Shown piece after piece: positions 21,023 through 30,423 of a stretch of 64,000 nucleotides of DNA (positions are counted from its first letter, which is position 1; each line of letters opens with the position of its first letter). The position numbers were made by a program, and so were the translations under genes. This DNA is from Allolobophora icterica. Its lineage: Eukaryota; Annelida; Clitellata; Crassiclitellata; Lumbricidae. The notes below the pieces were generated by a model. That model saw only the letters and a list, made by a program, of their open reading frames with translations. It was not told the DNA's origin and did not search any database. The stretch lies in assembly GCA_963556255.1 (NCBI GenBank), contig OY744609.1, forward strand, positions 23,670,311 through 23,734,310. Direction: 5' to 3'.

Positions 21023-21156
21023 GGATAAGAACTCACGGTGGATAAGAACTCACGGTGGATAAGAACTCACGGTGGATAAGAACTCACGGTGGATAAATAC
21101 TCACGGTGGATAAATACTCACGGTGGATATAAACTCACGGTGGATTAAAATTCACG
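21021..21156 (+). repeat. 17-bp tandem repeat in the retrotransposon leader (8 units)
   Basis: Eight contiguous units of GTGGATAAGAACTCACG: four of this form, two with TAAATACTC, then GTGGATATAAACTCACG and GTGGATTAAAATTCACG. It lies between the primer-binding site and the ORF, where packaging signals normally reside. Function unknown. Confidence 0.95.
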
Positions 21157-21411
21157 TTATCACCTCCTTCGGCGGATAGAAGAATCTACGACGGTGATAA
21201 AAGAATTTACAACGGTGTTAGAAGAATCTACGCGTTGTGTGCTGTGTGACGAGTTTACGATATCAACGACGGTGGAACACGAGAAACGGTATAAAAATTT
21301 CGTTGTTTTTCACGAACAAATACAAAAGAAATCCCGTTTGTTTATCGATTCACACAACAAGAAAAACCGTGACTTCTTTGAAAAGAGAAATCACCAAAGT
21401 AAACAAGTAAG

Positions 21412-24400
21412 ATGGAGAAACTAAGTGCTGAAAGACAAGCAGATATTAAGAAGATGTCTACGGAAAGGCTAAAACAGCGTTTGTTGAAAGCCGGTTTTAA
21501 AGAAGAACAATTAGAAGGTATGTCACGTGGTGACATGATGCAGGAACTCGCCGATGTGTGGGTTAAAGAAGAAGTCGAAGAAGAAGGTGCCGTTGGCGGT
21601 GCCGTAGAAAAGGCTATTGAAAAACCTCCTGCGCCTATGTCTATGGAGATGTTGATGCAGTGGATGATGATGACTAGGCAGGAAGAGAAGGATAGAGAGG
21701 AGAAACGTAGACAAGAAGAGAAAGAAAGAGAAGATAAACGGAGACAAGAAGCAGAACGTGTAAGACAAGACGAATTGCGCTTGCAGAGAAAGAAAGAAGA
21801 GAAAGCAGAACGTCTGCAGAGAGAGAAAGAAGAGAAAGCAGAACGTTTGCAGAGAGAGAAAGAAGAGAAAGAATTGCGCTTGCAGCGAGAGAAAGAAGAG
21901 AAAGCGGAACTTGCAAGGCAAGAGGAATTGCGTCTGCAAAGAGAGAGAGAAGATAAAGCAGAACAAGTGCGTAAGGCAGAACTTGAATTGCAAAAGAATC
22001 AGTTTGAGATTCAGTTAGAACAGTTGAAAAGAGATAGGGAAGATGCTGAAAGAAGAAGATTGGAGCAGATGATTGAAGTTGAAAAAGCTAGAAAAAGTGA
22101 TGAAGAGGTACGTCAGCAACAGATTGAAGCAAAGAGAATGCGTGAAGAAGAAAAAGAAAAAGCGCGAACGTTAGAGTTAGAACGCGCAGAACAGATAAGA
22201 CAAGAAGAACTCAAATTTCAGAAAGAAAGTTTGGAAAAGGCAGAGGCAGAAAGACAAGAACGTCTGAAACTGGAGAAATCAAAATTGACATTGAAAGAAA
22301 CACAAATGAGAGAAGAACGGGAAGCAGAAAGAAGGAAACAGCAGGAAAGTGAAACTTTGGTGTCAAAAATTAAGAAAATAGGTGATGCAATGAAGCATGT
22401 ATTGCCTCAAATGCCAACTGATATGATGGAGGTGCCATTATATTTTGAAACAGTCGAGAACGCGTTTCGTAGCTTTGCTGTGGAGAAGCCGTTTTGGGTG
22501 AAATTATTACTACCATTGATGACGCCGAAAGCTCGAACTGTTCTGAATAGATTGTCATTCGATGATCTAGACAATTACGATAAAGTCAAGCAGCACTTAT
22601 TAAAAGAATTTAAATTGACTTCGAGAGAATACAGAGCCAGATTTGTGGATGCTAAGAAGACGACAGAAGAGACTTATACGATGTTTACGGCAAGACTGAA
22701 GAACTTGTTAAACTATTACGTGAGAAGTCGAAACGTGAACAGAGAGTATGATACGCTCTTTGATTTGCTGGTAGCGGATAAGCTGAAAGAATGTTTACCG
22801 CCAGGTCCACTACAGTTTGTATTGTCGAAGGAAGGAACTGACTGTCTCCAAGCTAGTGCAGTGGCAGACCTAGCAGACATTCATGTAAACAATCGAATTG
22901 GGTTTGCATTTCCAAATATAAACAGTTATCCTTCTCAACGTTCCGTAAACCAAAGCCAGAGTGGAAAGTGGAAAAGTAATCCAGGAACAGGGAATCAGTT
23001 CATAGGTAAAGAAGTCAAGGCTAATGTTCCTGTACCCAATGAGACCAGAGAAGTGACGTTTGGTCGTCAGGGATTTAACAAATCGTCAGCGCCGTTTGCC
23101 AAGAGGGAAGGCAACACATCGTTTACGCAGTATAAGAGATATGAAGGCAATGAACAACGAGGCATGGTTGTGAAGCGTTGTCACAACTGTGGTTCAGACA
23201 AACATTTGGTTAAATTTTGTCCAGTTCCAGTGGCAGCAGCTAGTTCTAGCAGAAATCAAGAACACACAAGGGTGAATTTGATTCAAGTGGTTAGTGATAC
23301 AGGTAATCAAACCACGGGTCAAGAAAACCAAGAGACTGAAGTAAAGTCAGTAATGAAATGTGGTATTCAAAAAGAAATTCTATTGGATGCTGGAATTCAG
23401 AGAGAAGTCGCAGGAAAAGATGACAGTCGAATATTGAAGAAATCGTTCTTGCAATATGTCGAGGTTGAAATTCGTGCAGTAGACGGTAAAGAGCCAGTGA
23501 AAGTCAAAGCACTGAGCGACTCGGGAGCAGAAATTCCGGTGATTAGTGAAGAATTACTGGAAGGCATGAAGGTGGAACAAATTGGAAAAGTGAATTTGCA
23601 GTGTGTGGCAGGAGATGCTATTCCTGCGAAGTTAGTAAAAGTCGATGTTAGACTGTGTGATAGTGACGTGGAAGAAGAGGGATTTCCGCGTAAAATCCAG
23701 TGTTCACTTACACCTTATGTCACCTTGATGTGTGCTAGTATTGCAAAGATGGGCAGTACAGAAAGATTCTTGTTGCATCCAGAGATAATTGCCGAATTAA
23801 AAGCCGTACCACAGATGAAGGTCAAAACGATACAAGGAGATGTGAGTGTACGAGCAAATGTAATGACGAGAGTGCAAAGTCGGAAACAGGAAATGGTAGA
23901 TGTTGATGAGAAGAGTGAAACTGAAAGTTCAAGTGATGAGGAAAACGAAAGTAATGAGCAACGAAGCTTATCGCGAGATGGTGTAACATCAGAGATAAAC
24001 GAGCAAGAGATGGTTGCATGCGAGAATGGCACATTAAATGAAACTGAAGAAGACAATGAATGTGATGTGGGGATAGGAGACTTGTATAGAGATGAAGAGA
24101 TGGACGAAGAACAAAAGGTGCAGATTGCCGATTCGAAGAAGTTCGAAGAGCAACAGAGTAAGGATGAATCGTTGAAGCCGTGGTGGAAGTTAGCACAAGA
24201 GAAAGAATCTGAATTCTGTGTGATCAACGGTTTATTGCATAAGAAATATCAGATATTAGACCAGACGATATATCAACTAGTGTTACCAAAAGAGAGACGA
24301 ATTAAAGTGATGGAGTTGGCACATGAATCGGTGTTTGGAGGACATCTAGGAGAAGAGAAAACAAGAGAACGAATAAAGTTGTCTTTTGTATGGCCAAAGA

Positions 24401-26865
24401 TGAGAAGAGACATTGTGAAATTTTGTAAGTCTTGCGAGAAGTGTCAACTAAAGGCAAGGAGTTTGGTGATGGATAGAGTGCCTATCACTCCTGTCTCAAG
24501 AGAAGAGGTCGCCTTCAAGAGAATGACGATGGACCTCGTTGGCCCGATCGATCCAGTATCTGCTGCAGGTCACAAGTATTGTTTATGCATTGTGGACTCG
24601 TGCACCAGATGGCCTACAATCTTCTTATTGAAATCGCTGACAGCGAAGGCTGTGTGTGAAGCGTTGACGGAACTGTTCATGAACGTTGGTGTGCCGTCCG
24701 TGATTACAAGTGACCAAGGAACGAACTTCACAGCCAGTTTGACAAGAGAATTTCTCAATTTAATGGGCTGTAGTCCACGATTCGACACACCAGGACACCC
24801 AGAGGCTGCTGGATTAGTAGAGAGATGGAATCAGACATTTAAAAAGATGATCCATCATGTGATAATAGACAACCCGAGGAAATGGCACAAGATAATTCCT
24901 TTCACAGTGTGGGCATTACGAGAAGTGCCGAATGCAACTACTGGAGTATCACCATATATGCTTGTCTATGGGAAAATTCCGAGAGGACCATTGGCAATAT
25001 TAAAAGAGAGTTGGACTAGAGAAATAAACTTACCACCTCATGTTGGAGTTAAACCAGAAAAGTATTTGAAAGAACTCAAAAAAAATATGGAGAAAGCATT
25101 ATTGTTTGCAGAATCTTACTCTCGAGAAAAGCAATTACAATACACGAATCAGTATAACAAGAGAGCAAAGCACAAAGAATTTGAAGCTGGTGAGAAAGTC
25201 ATAGTTTTGTATCCAACTTCAACGAACAAACTTATTTCTCGATGGCATGGTCCATGTACGATCATACATCGAAGATCAAAGTACTCTTATTTAGTCGATA
25301 TGGGTGAAAATGGTCGAAAAATAATTCACGCCAACAAGATCAGAAAATATGTTACTCGAGCATTAAGTTGTGGTCTAATCGTTGAAGAAGATGAAGATTT
25401 TGGTTCAGTGGTGGAATTACCAATGAGGAATGAGGTTCAAGATGACAAGAATTCACTTAACCTCGATCCTGAACAAATTAGCCATTTGACAGTAACTCAG
25501 CAAGAACAGTTGTTGAAAGTTTTGAACAAATACTGTGACAGATTTTCAGAAAAACCCGGATTATGTACATTGGTTGAACATGAAATTGAACTAAAACCAG
25601 GATTTCATGGAAAGGAATTTGCAGCATATCGAATTCCTTTGATTTATCGAGCAGAAGTGGAACGTCAGATCAAAGAAATGTTAAAAACAAACATTATTAA
25701 ACCATCATCGAGCAGAATGGCAAGCCCTTTGGTAATTGTTAAAAAGAAAGACGGATCTTTGAGACTTGCCTGTGACTACAGATACATTAACTCATTCACA
25801 GTGGATTGTAAATATCCGATGCCGATTGTCAGAGACGTTTTAAACAAAGTTGGAAAGTCTAATGTGATTTCTATTTTGGACTGTCGAAGTGCTTATTGGA
25901 CTTGTCCTGTAAAACAATCTGATCAATGGAAGACAGCTTTTGTAACACATAATGGACTGTATGAATTTACTCGTGTTCCTTTTGGAATGATAAATTCAGG
26001 CCGAACTTTTGTTAAGGCGATAAATTTAGTTTTACAGCCTATAAGTGACTTTGCAGAACCGTATGTTGATGACATTGCTGTGCATTCTGACAATTGGAAA
26101 ATTCATTTACAGCAGTTAGATGCATTTTTGATGCAAATGAGATTGCATAACGTTACCTTAAATTTGAAAAAATGCATATTTGGTAAGTCTGAAGTAAGGT
26201 TTATCGGTCATGTGGTTGGGTCTGGTAAGATAAAGATGAATCCAGACAGAATTGAAAGTTTGACTAATTTGAAGATCCCAGAAACTAAGAAGCAAGTTAA
26301 GCAACTGCTTGGATTTTTTAATTATTACAGACAGTTTATTAAGGACTTTGCACAGATTGCGAAACCTTTATCTGATTTAACTAGTAAACGTGTTTCTGAT
26401 AAGATTGATTGGACTGTTGAACATCAGCAAGCATTTGATTTACTTAAAGAGGCTGTGCGATCCAAAGTAGTGTTATATGTTTTTGAAGTGGGAAAACCAT
26501 TCAATTTGTACTGCGATAGTAGTGACTTTGCAGTCGGTGCTGTTTTAACACAGATGGACGACAAGGGAATAGAACGCCCTGTGTCATTTATCAGTCAGAA
26601 ATTAACTGATACCCAGAAGAGATGGGCTACTGTGGAAAAGGAAGCCTATGCTATTGTTTGGGCTCTAAACAAGTTAAAAGAAATTATAATTGGATCGAAA
26701 ATTTTCATTTTTACTGATCACAATCCTCTTACATACTTGACTGAGTCAATGTCTAAGTCTGCTAAACTTGTGCGTTGGGCGTTAGCCTTACAAACTTTTG
26801 ATGTTGAGGTGAAGTACAAGAAGGGCAGATTGAATGTTATTGCTGATTGTTTGTCAAGGTTATAA
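21412..26865 (+). CDS. fused Gag-Pol polyprotein, order Gag-PR-INT-RT-RH
   Basis: One 1817-residue frame with no internal stop. Residues 1-55 hold a short helical SAP-like segment. About 87-320 is a highly charged coiled coil with 11-residue repeats (AERLQREKEEK). About 336-492 is a capsid region of the SCAN-related type. 590-603 is a CCHC zinc knuckle (CHNCGSDKHLVKFC). Protease has DSG at 703-705. Integrase follows: zinc-binding H971, H978, C1008, C1011; catalytic D1041, D1101 and E1137 with DD35E spacing; and a C-terminal GPY/F-like module near W1278. Reverse transcriptase comes next with YVDD at 1551-1554, then RNase H with D1702, E1744 and D1769, ending in ADCLSRL. All catalytic residues expected are present. 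Gag and Pol are not separated by a stop or frameshift, so the two must be made from one product. The start chosen is the first ATG of the frame after the leader. Confidence 0.95.
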   Translation: MEKLSAERQADIKKMSTERLKQRLLKAGFKEEQLEGMSRGDMMQELADVWVKEEVEEEGAVGGAVEKAIEKPPAPMSMEMLMQWMMMTRQEEKDREEKRRQEEKEREDKRRQEAERVRQDELRLQRKKEEKAERLQREKEEKAERLQREKEEKELRLQREKEEKAELARQEELRLQREREDKAEQVRKAELELQKNQFEIQLEQLKRDREDAERRRLEQMIEVEKARKSDEEVRQQQIEAKRMREEEKEKARTLELERAEQIRQEELKFQKESLEKAEAERQERLKLEKSKLTLKETQMREEREAERRKQQESETLVSKIKKIGDAMKHVLPQMPTDMMEVPLYFETVENAFRSFAVEKPFWVKLLLPLMTPKARTVLNRLSFDDLDNYDKVKQHLLKEFKLTSREYRARFVDAKKTTEETYTMFTARLKNLLNYYVRSRNVNREYDTLFDLLVADKLKECLPPGPLQFVLSKEGTDCLQASAVADLADIHVNNRIGFAFPNINSYPSQRSVNQSQSGKWKSNPGTGNQFIGKEVKANVPVPNETREVTFGRQGFNKSSAPFAKREGNTSFTQYKRYEGNEQRGMVVKRCHNCGSDKHLVKFCPVPVAAASSSRNQEHTRVNLIQVVSDTGNQTTGQENQETEVKSVMKCGIQKEILLDAGIQREVAGKDDSRILKKSFLQYVEVEIRAVDGKEPVKVKALSDSGAEIPVISEELLEGMKVEQIGKVNLQCVAGDAIPAKLVKVDVRLCDSDVEEEGFPRKIQCSLTPYVTLMCASIAKMGSTERFLLHPEIIAELKAVPQMKVKTIQGDVSVRANVMTRVQSRKQEMVDVDEKSETESSSDEENESNEQRSLSRDGVTSEINEQEMVACENGTLNETEEDNECDVGIGDLYRDEEMDEEQKVQIADSKKFEEQQSKDESLKPWWKLAQEKESEFCVINGLLHKKYQILDQTIYQLVLPKERRIKVMELAHESVFGGHLGEEKTRERIKLSFVWPKMRRDIVKFCKSCEKCQLKARSLVMDRVPITPVSREEVAFKRMTMDLVGPIDPVSAAGHKYCLCIVDSCTRWPTIFLLKSLTAKAVCEALTELFMNVGVPSVITSDQGTNFTASLTREFLNLMGCSPRFDTPGHPEAAGLVERWNQTFKKMIHHVIIDNPRKWHKIIPFTVWALREVPNATTGVSPYMLVYGKIPRGPLAILKESWTREINLPPHVGVKPEKYLKELKKNMEKALLFAESYSREKQLQYTNQYNKRAKHKEFEAGEKVIVLYPTSTNKLISRWHGPCTIIHRRSKYSYLVDMGENGRKIIHANKIRKYVTRALSCGLIVEEDEDFGSVVELPMRNEVQDDKNSLNLDPEQISHLTVTQQEQLLKVLNKYCDRFSEKPGLCTLVEHEIELKPGFHGKEFAAYRIPLIYRAEVERQIKEMLKTNIIKPSSSRMASPLVIVKKKDGSLRLACDYRYINSFTVDCKYPMPIVRDVLNKVGKSNVISILDCRSAYWTCPVKQSDQWKTAFVTHNGLYEFTRVPFGMINSGRTFVKAINLVLQPISDFAEPYVDDIAVHSDNWKIHLQQLDAFLMQMRLHNVTLNLKKCIFGKSEVRFIGHVVGSGKIKMNPDRIESLTNLKIPETKKQVKQLLGFFNYYRQFIKDFAQIAKPLSDLTSKRVSDKIDWTVEHQQAFDLLKEAVRSKVVLYVFEVGKPFNLYCDSSDFAVGAVLTQMDDKGIERPVSFISQKLTDTQKRWATVEKEAYAIVWALNKLKEIIIGSKIFIFTDHNPLTYLTESMSKSAKLVRWALALQTFDVEVKYKKGRLNVIADCLSRL

Positions 26866-26962
26866 GTAATCGTAAGACTGTTTATTAATTAGTTAGATAT
26901 ATATGTATGTTTCATGTATTTTGGTAATTTCGCAAATTTTGAAATTTAATTTGCTCTATTCC

Positions 26963-26981
26963 AGAAAAAGGAAGGAGGTAA
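26963..26981 (+). promoter_or_regulatory. polypurine tract
   Basis: AGAAAAAGGAAGGAGG followed by TAA sits directly before the right LTR, the place where plus-strand DNA synthesis is primed in LTR elements. Confidence 0.85.
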
Positions 26982-27452
26982 TGTGAACTGAGTTTTGTGT
27001 ACAGTCTGGCAGTGCGAGATATTGGCGTATATATTTAGTGCGCTTACTTTAGTTTCACGTGTATATGTATATATGATAGATGTATAACGTTTAGTTTTAG
27101 TGACACGCGCGGCCGGCCGATATCGGCAGCGGCGCGCTATATGTATATTATTAGAGTTCGCCTAGGTGCACAGAAGACAGGGAAGGCGCGAAGAATTATG
27201 CTGACTAGAGAAGTTTGAATTCGAGTATGTTCGCTGTAGTAGTGTGGCTGACTAGTCGAGTTGTAATCGAATTGAGTTCTGTCTGTTTGTTTCTTATTAA
27301 ACTAAAAGATATTAAAAACTGTGTTGCTGATTAATTCAGGTTATACTTATACGTAGAATTAGTGTTCAAAAGGTGAACGTTGAATAGGCGTTAAGTAGAG
27401 AGAGAACAAGGATTTAATCAGAAGGATTGTCAACGGAAGGATTGGGTTGACA
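26982..27452 (+). repeat. right LTR, 471 bp
   Basis: Reads the same as 20530-21000 over its full length by eye. The following five bases GTGTT repeat those before the left LTR. Confidence 0.96.
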
Positions 27453-27457
27453 GTGTT

Positions 27458-27835
27458 ATAAGTAATTTATATTAGAACGTGGAAAAGAGCCACTCACTCC
27501 CTGTTATTTATGCAACTACGAAATATTCATAATGTAGGAAAACTTAAATGAATTTTAGTCTTGATTATAAAGGCTAATGATTTTTGAAATCTTGGACAGC
27601 CGTCTGTTAAATATGCTGTAACTGCAAAGTCATTTATGAATAAACTATCTACATCAAAATGACGTTCAGAGAAAAGGACAAAGCAGAAGGAGAATATTTG
27701 AGAACAAATAAATAGTTTAATTCGTGAAACATTTTTGTCAAATTGTCTATTTTTCAAATTTGATAACAAAATTTCATTGTTAGTAATTTGGAATGCAAGT
27801 TAATATGATGTTCTCTATGGGATCGTTTTTCCTGA
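27458..27835. other. AT-rich intronic sequence, no gene seen
   Basis: Unique AT-rich sequence between the retrotransposon and the CTG array. No splice-flanked open stretch matching the missing receptor exon was found. Confidence 0.4.
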
Positions 27836-27851
27836 TGCTGCTGCTGTTGCT

Positions 27852-27882
<31 letters not shown>

Positions 27883-27910
27883 TTGCTGCTGCTACTGTTG
27901 CTGTTGCTTC

Positions 27911-27946
<36 letters not shown>

Positions 27947-28046
27947 AGTTGCGGCTGTTCCTGCTGCTGCTGCTGTTGCTGCTATTGCTGCTGCTGCGGC
28001 TGTTGATGCTGCTGTTGGTGCTGCTGCTGTTGTTGTTGCTGCTGCG

Positions 28047-28080
<34 letters not shown>

Positions 28081-28207
28081 CTGTTGCTGCTGCTGTTGCT
28101 GCTGTTGCTTTTTCTGCTGCTGCTGTTGCTGCTGCTTTTGTTGCTGCTGCTGTTGCTGCTGCTGCTTTTTCTGCTGCTGCTGTTGCTGCTGCTGCTGCTG
28201 TTGCTGC
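27836..28207. repeat. (CTG/TTG)n array beside exon 2
   Basis: About 370 bp of CTG with TTG, CGG and TTTT interruptions. On the transcribed strand it is CAG/CAA-rich and starts about 12 bases after the splice donor GTAAGAAC of the 28220-28368 exon. The leucine or alanine ORFs are artefacts, since the array is intronic. Confidence 0.96.
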
Positions 28208-28219
28208 TATAGTTCTTAC

Positions 28220-28368
28220 CAGTCCATGTATGCGGAGCAGGAAGAAGTTGATGCTGACGATGACAGGTCGACTGACGTCCATGACGGCGCGGGCGACAGG
28301 ATCATAATCATGGAACAAGTAGGCCAACAACCGTTCCTCGTAGGTCGCGTTACGGAACAGGAACGCAG
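28220..28368 (-). CDS. nAChR-like subunit, exon 2 (N-terminal extracellular helix region)
   Basis: Minus-strand acceptor TTTCAG (28369-28374) and donor GTAAGA (28219-28214) bound 149 bases. The first two bases (CT) complete the codon begun by G at the end of exon 1 (GCT, Ala). The rest reads AFLFRNATYEERLLAYLFHD then YDPVARAVMDVSRPVIVSIN and FFLLRIHGL, ending in phase 0. The pattern LL..LF..YDP..RPV....PV.V...L.L is the first conserved block of nAChR extracellular domains. NAT is a possible N-glycosylation site. The exon is wedged between the CAG-type array 12 bases downstream and the GATCAT minisatellite about 30 bases upstream. Confidence 0.9.
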
Positions 28369-28394
28369 CTGAAATCGATCGATCATCGCCATTG

Positions 28395-28945
28395 TCATAA
28401 TTAGCATAGTCATAATAATAATAATCATCATCATCACCATACTGATCATTATCATCATCAGCAACAGCATACTCATCAATGTCATGATCATGATCATCAT
28501 CATGATCATCATACTCATCATCATCATACTCATCATACTCATCATCAGCAACAGCATACTCATCATTATCATGATCATGATCATAATCATGATCATTATC
28601 ATCATCATCATTATCATCATCAGCAACAGCATACTCATCATTATCATGATCATGATCATGATCATCGTCATCATCATCATCATCGTCATCATCATCAGCA
28701 ACAGCATACTCATCATTATCATGATCATGATCATAATCATGATCATCATCATCATCATCATTATCATCATCAGCAACAGCATACTCATCATTATCATGAT
28801 CATGATCATCGTCATCATCATCATCATCATCATCAGCAACAGCATACTCATCATTATCATGATCATGATCATGATCATCGTCTTATCATCATCATCATCA
28901 TCATCATCATCAGCAACAGCATACTCATTATTATAATCACCGTCC
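28395..28945. repeat. nested minisatellite: CAGCAACAGCATACTCAT plus ATC/ATGATC runs
   Basis: CAGCAACAGCATACTCAT recurs about seven times at intervals of 60-90 bp, with CATCAT and CATGATCATGATC runs of varying length between. It is a higher-order repeat built of trinucleotide and hexanucleotide arrays. Its near edge lies 25-30 bp upstream of the exon 2 acceptor. Ile/Met-rich ORFs are artefacts. Confidence 0.95.
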
Positions 28946-30300
28946 GTCGTCGTCGTTGTTGTTGGTCTATCAATTGATCGACCATTCATTATTCCATTCA
29001 TTCATTCATTCATTCATTCATTCACTCATTCATTCTTTAGTTCGTCCGTTCGAGCGATCTGTCATTCATTGAATGAATGTCTCGTCGTTCGTTCATATCT
29101 TCAGTCATTCAATCTTCTGCTTGTTCAAACAGATCCAAGAGAAATGTGTGTTCAAATGTCATTGCTGACTGTTATGACACAAATCCATAAACAAATATTA
29201 CCCAGAATAAAATTCAATCATTCTCTTTTCAGAAAGACAGATGCTATCAGTCTAAATCGAATGAACGCAAACGGATTCCAGAAAGACATGAGAACTAGTT
29301 ACAGAGACTGAGAGAGAGACAGACAGACAGAGACAGACAGACAGACAGACAGACACAGATACAGACAGAGACAGAGAGACACAGAAATAGAGATAGAAAG
29401 CAAGAGCTACAGAAAGGTACAAAGGAAGACGCAAACTGACACAGGAGAAGATTAAAAAAGGACGGAAAAGTGGCAAAATAAACAGGAAGAGAGAGAGAGA
29501 GAGATAAGCAGGCAGACAGACAGAGACAGGCGGAGCTAGAGAGAGATCAGCTAACAAACATGAACAAGAGAGACGTCGGTAATTAACTGACTACAAGCAC
29601 ATATCGAATAACGACAGGGTACGCAGCTGCCATCTGTCTCCATAAGGAGGATGCTTCGCTTGCTTCAAGGACCCTCGACCTCTGGTCACTGATCTCAACC
29701 GGACATGCGCAGAAGCCGCAGCTGCACATGCGCACTTCTCGCGCGACAGATGAGTAGATAACCTTGCAGGGGCGCTATGTAAAGCCACTGTAATAAATCT
29801 TATAGCACTATGCATATGCAGAAGGCATCAACCGAAGGTGCACCAAAACCAAGCCTTAATTAAGTCAGCATAGATTAACTCAGATCGCCAAGAGAAAGAA
29901 AGAGTGATAGAAAGAGACTGTGGTAGATAAACAATTTCAACAAGTCTTAATAGAGAACGAAATGACACAAGTGACTAAACACAATGGAGGGAATTCCAAA
30001 ATCTAGTTTAACCGAAAAACTCGTCCACCAAAATCATGTCTATTTTTAATTATGACCAGAGAAAGATGATCAGACATGAGACTTGTTGAACAGCTGTAAC
30101 AAAGATCAATGACGACTAATTTTAAATACTGCGGTTGACTACAGTTCAAAGCTTCATAATCCATAATCCCCAGTTTTCAGACAGATTCTATGCTAAACAC
30201 AGAAGAAGAAGAAGAGCAGTCGCTAAAGCTAGTCCTGAGGCAGCCATGGGTATGAAGTGTCAGCGACCTCATTTGCTTAACCTCGGCATACTCAATATAG
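28946..30300. other. intronic sequence with ATTC and GACA tracts and a retroposon tail
   Basis: 28988-29035 is (ATTC)n and 29300-29540 is a GACA/GAGA-rich stretch. 29630-29790 ends GGGGCGCTATGTAAAGCC followed by AATAAATC, which looks like a retroposon 3' end. The rest has no recognisable feature. Confidence 0.45.
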
Positions 30301-30350
30301 TTGAGTTGGTTAGAGGGTGCGGGTGGAGCAGAGATCTCGAACAAATTTCT

Positions 30351-30423
30351 GCTCTGGCAGGGTTTTGAACCCCCGACCTTTCGATTGACAGTCCATCGCG
30401 CTAACCACTACACTATCGAGCGC
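30351..30423 (-). mobile_element. tRNA-derived SINE head (Asp-like)
   Basis: On the minus strand the sequence begins GCTCGATAGTGTAGTGGTTA (box A), has an anticodon-loop-like CTGTCAA (GTC, Asp) and a T-arm GGGGGTTCAAAACCC (box B), and closes with GAGC pairing to GCTC. The anticodon stem is mismatched, so it is a tRNA pseudogene or SINE promoter, not a working tRNA. Sequence down to about 30180 may be the SINE body. Confidence 0.65.

Larger units (their letters stand above)
20530..27452 (+). mobile_element. complete integrase-first Ty3/gypsy retrotransposon (Gmr1-like), 6923 bp
   Basis: Two 471-bp direct LTRs (20530-21000, 26982-27452) look identical by eye, start TG and end CA, and are flanked by the 5-bp duplication GTGTT (20525-20529, 27453-27457). 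A primer-binding site follows the left LTR and a purine run precedes the right LTR. One ORF encodes gag, protease, integrase, reverse transcriptase and RNase H in that order. Integrase before reverse transcriptase is unusual for Ty3/gypsy and marks the Gmr1-like group described from deuterostomes. The element lies antisense to the receptor gene, in the intron region between 17246 and 28220. Structural intactness points to a very recent insertion. Confidence 0.96.

Noticed and set aside
23715..24227. Minus-strand open frames inside the retrotransposon
   Set aside because: They are shadows of the Gag-Pol frame caused by its GAA/AGA-rich codons.
27793..28330. Leucine-rich and alanine-rich open frames
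   Set aside because: Compositional by-products of the CTG/TTG array; only the exon at 28220-28368 is coding.
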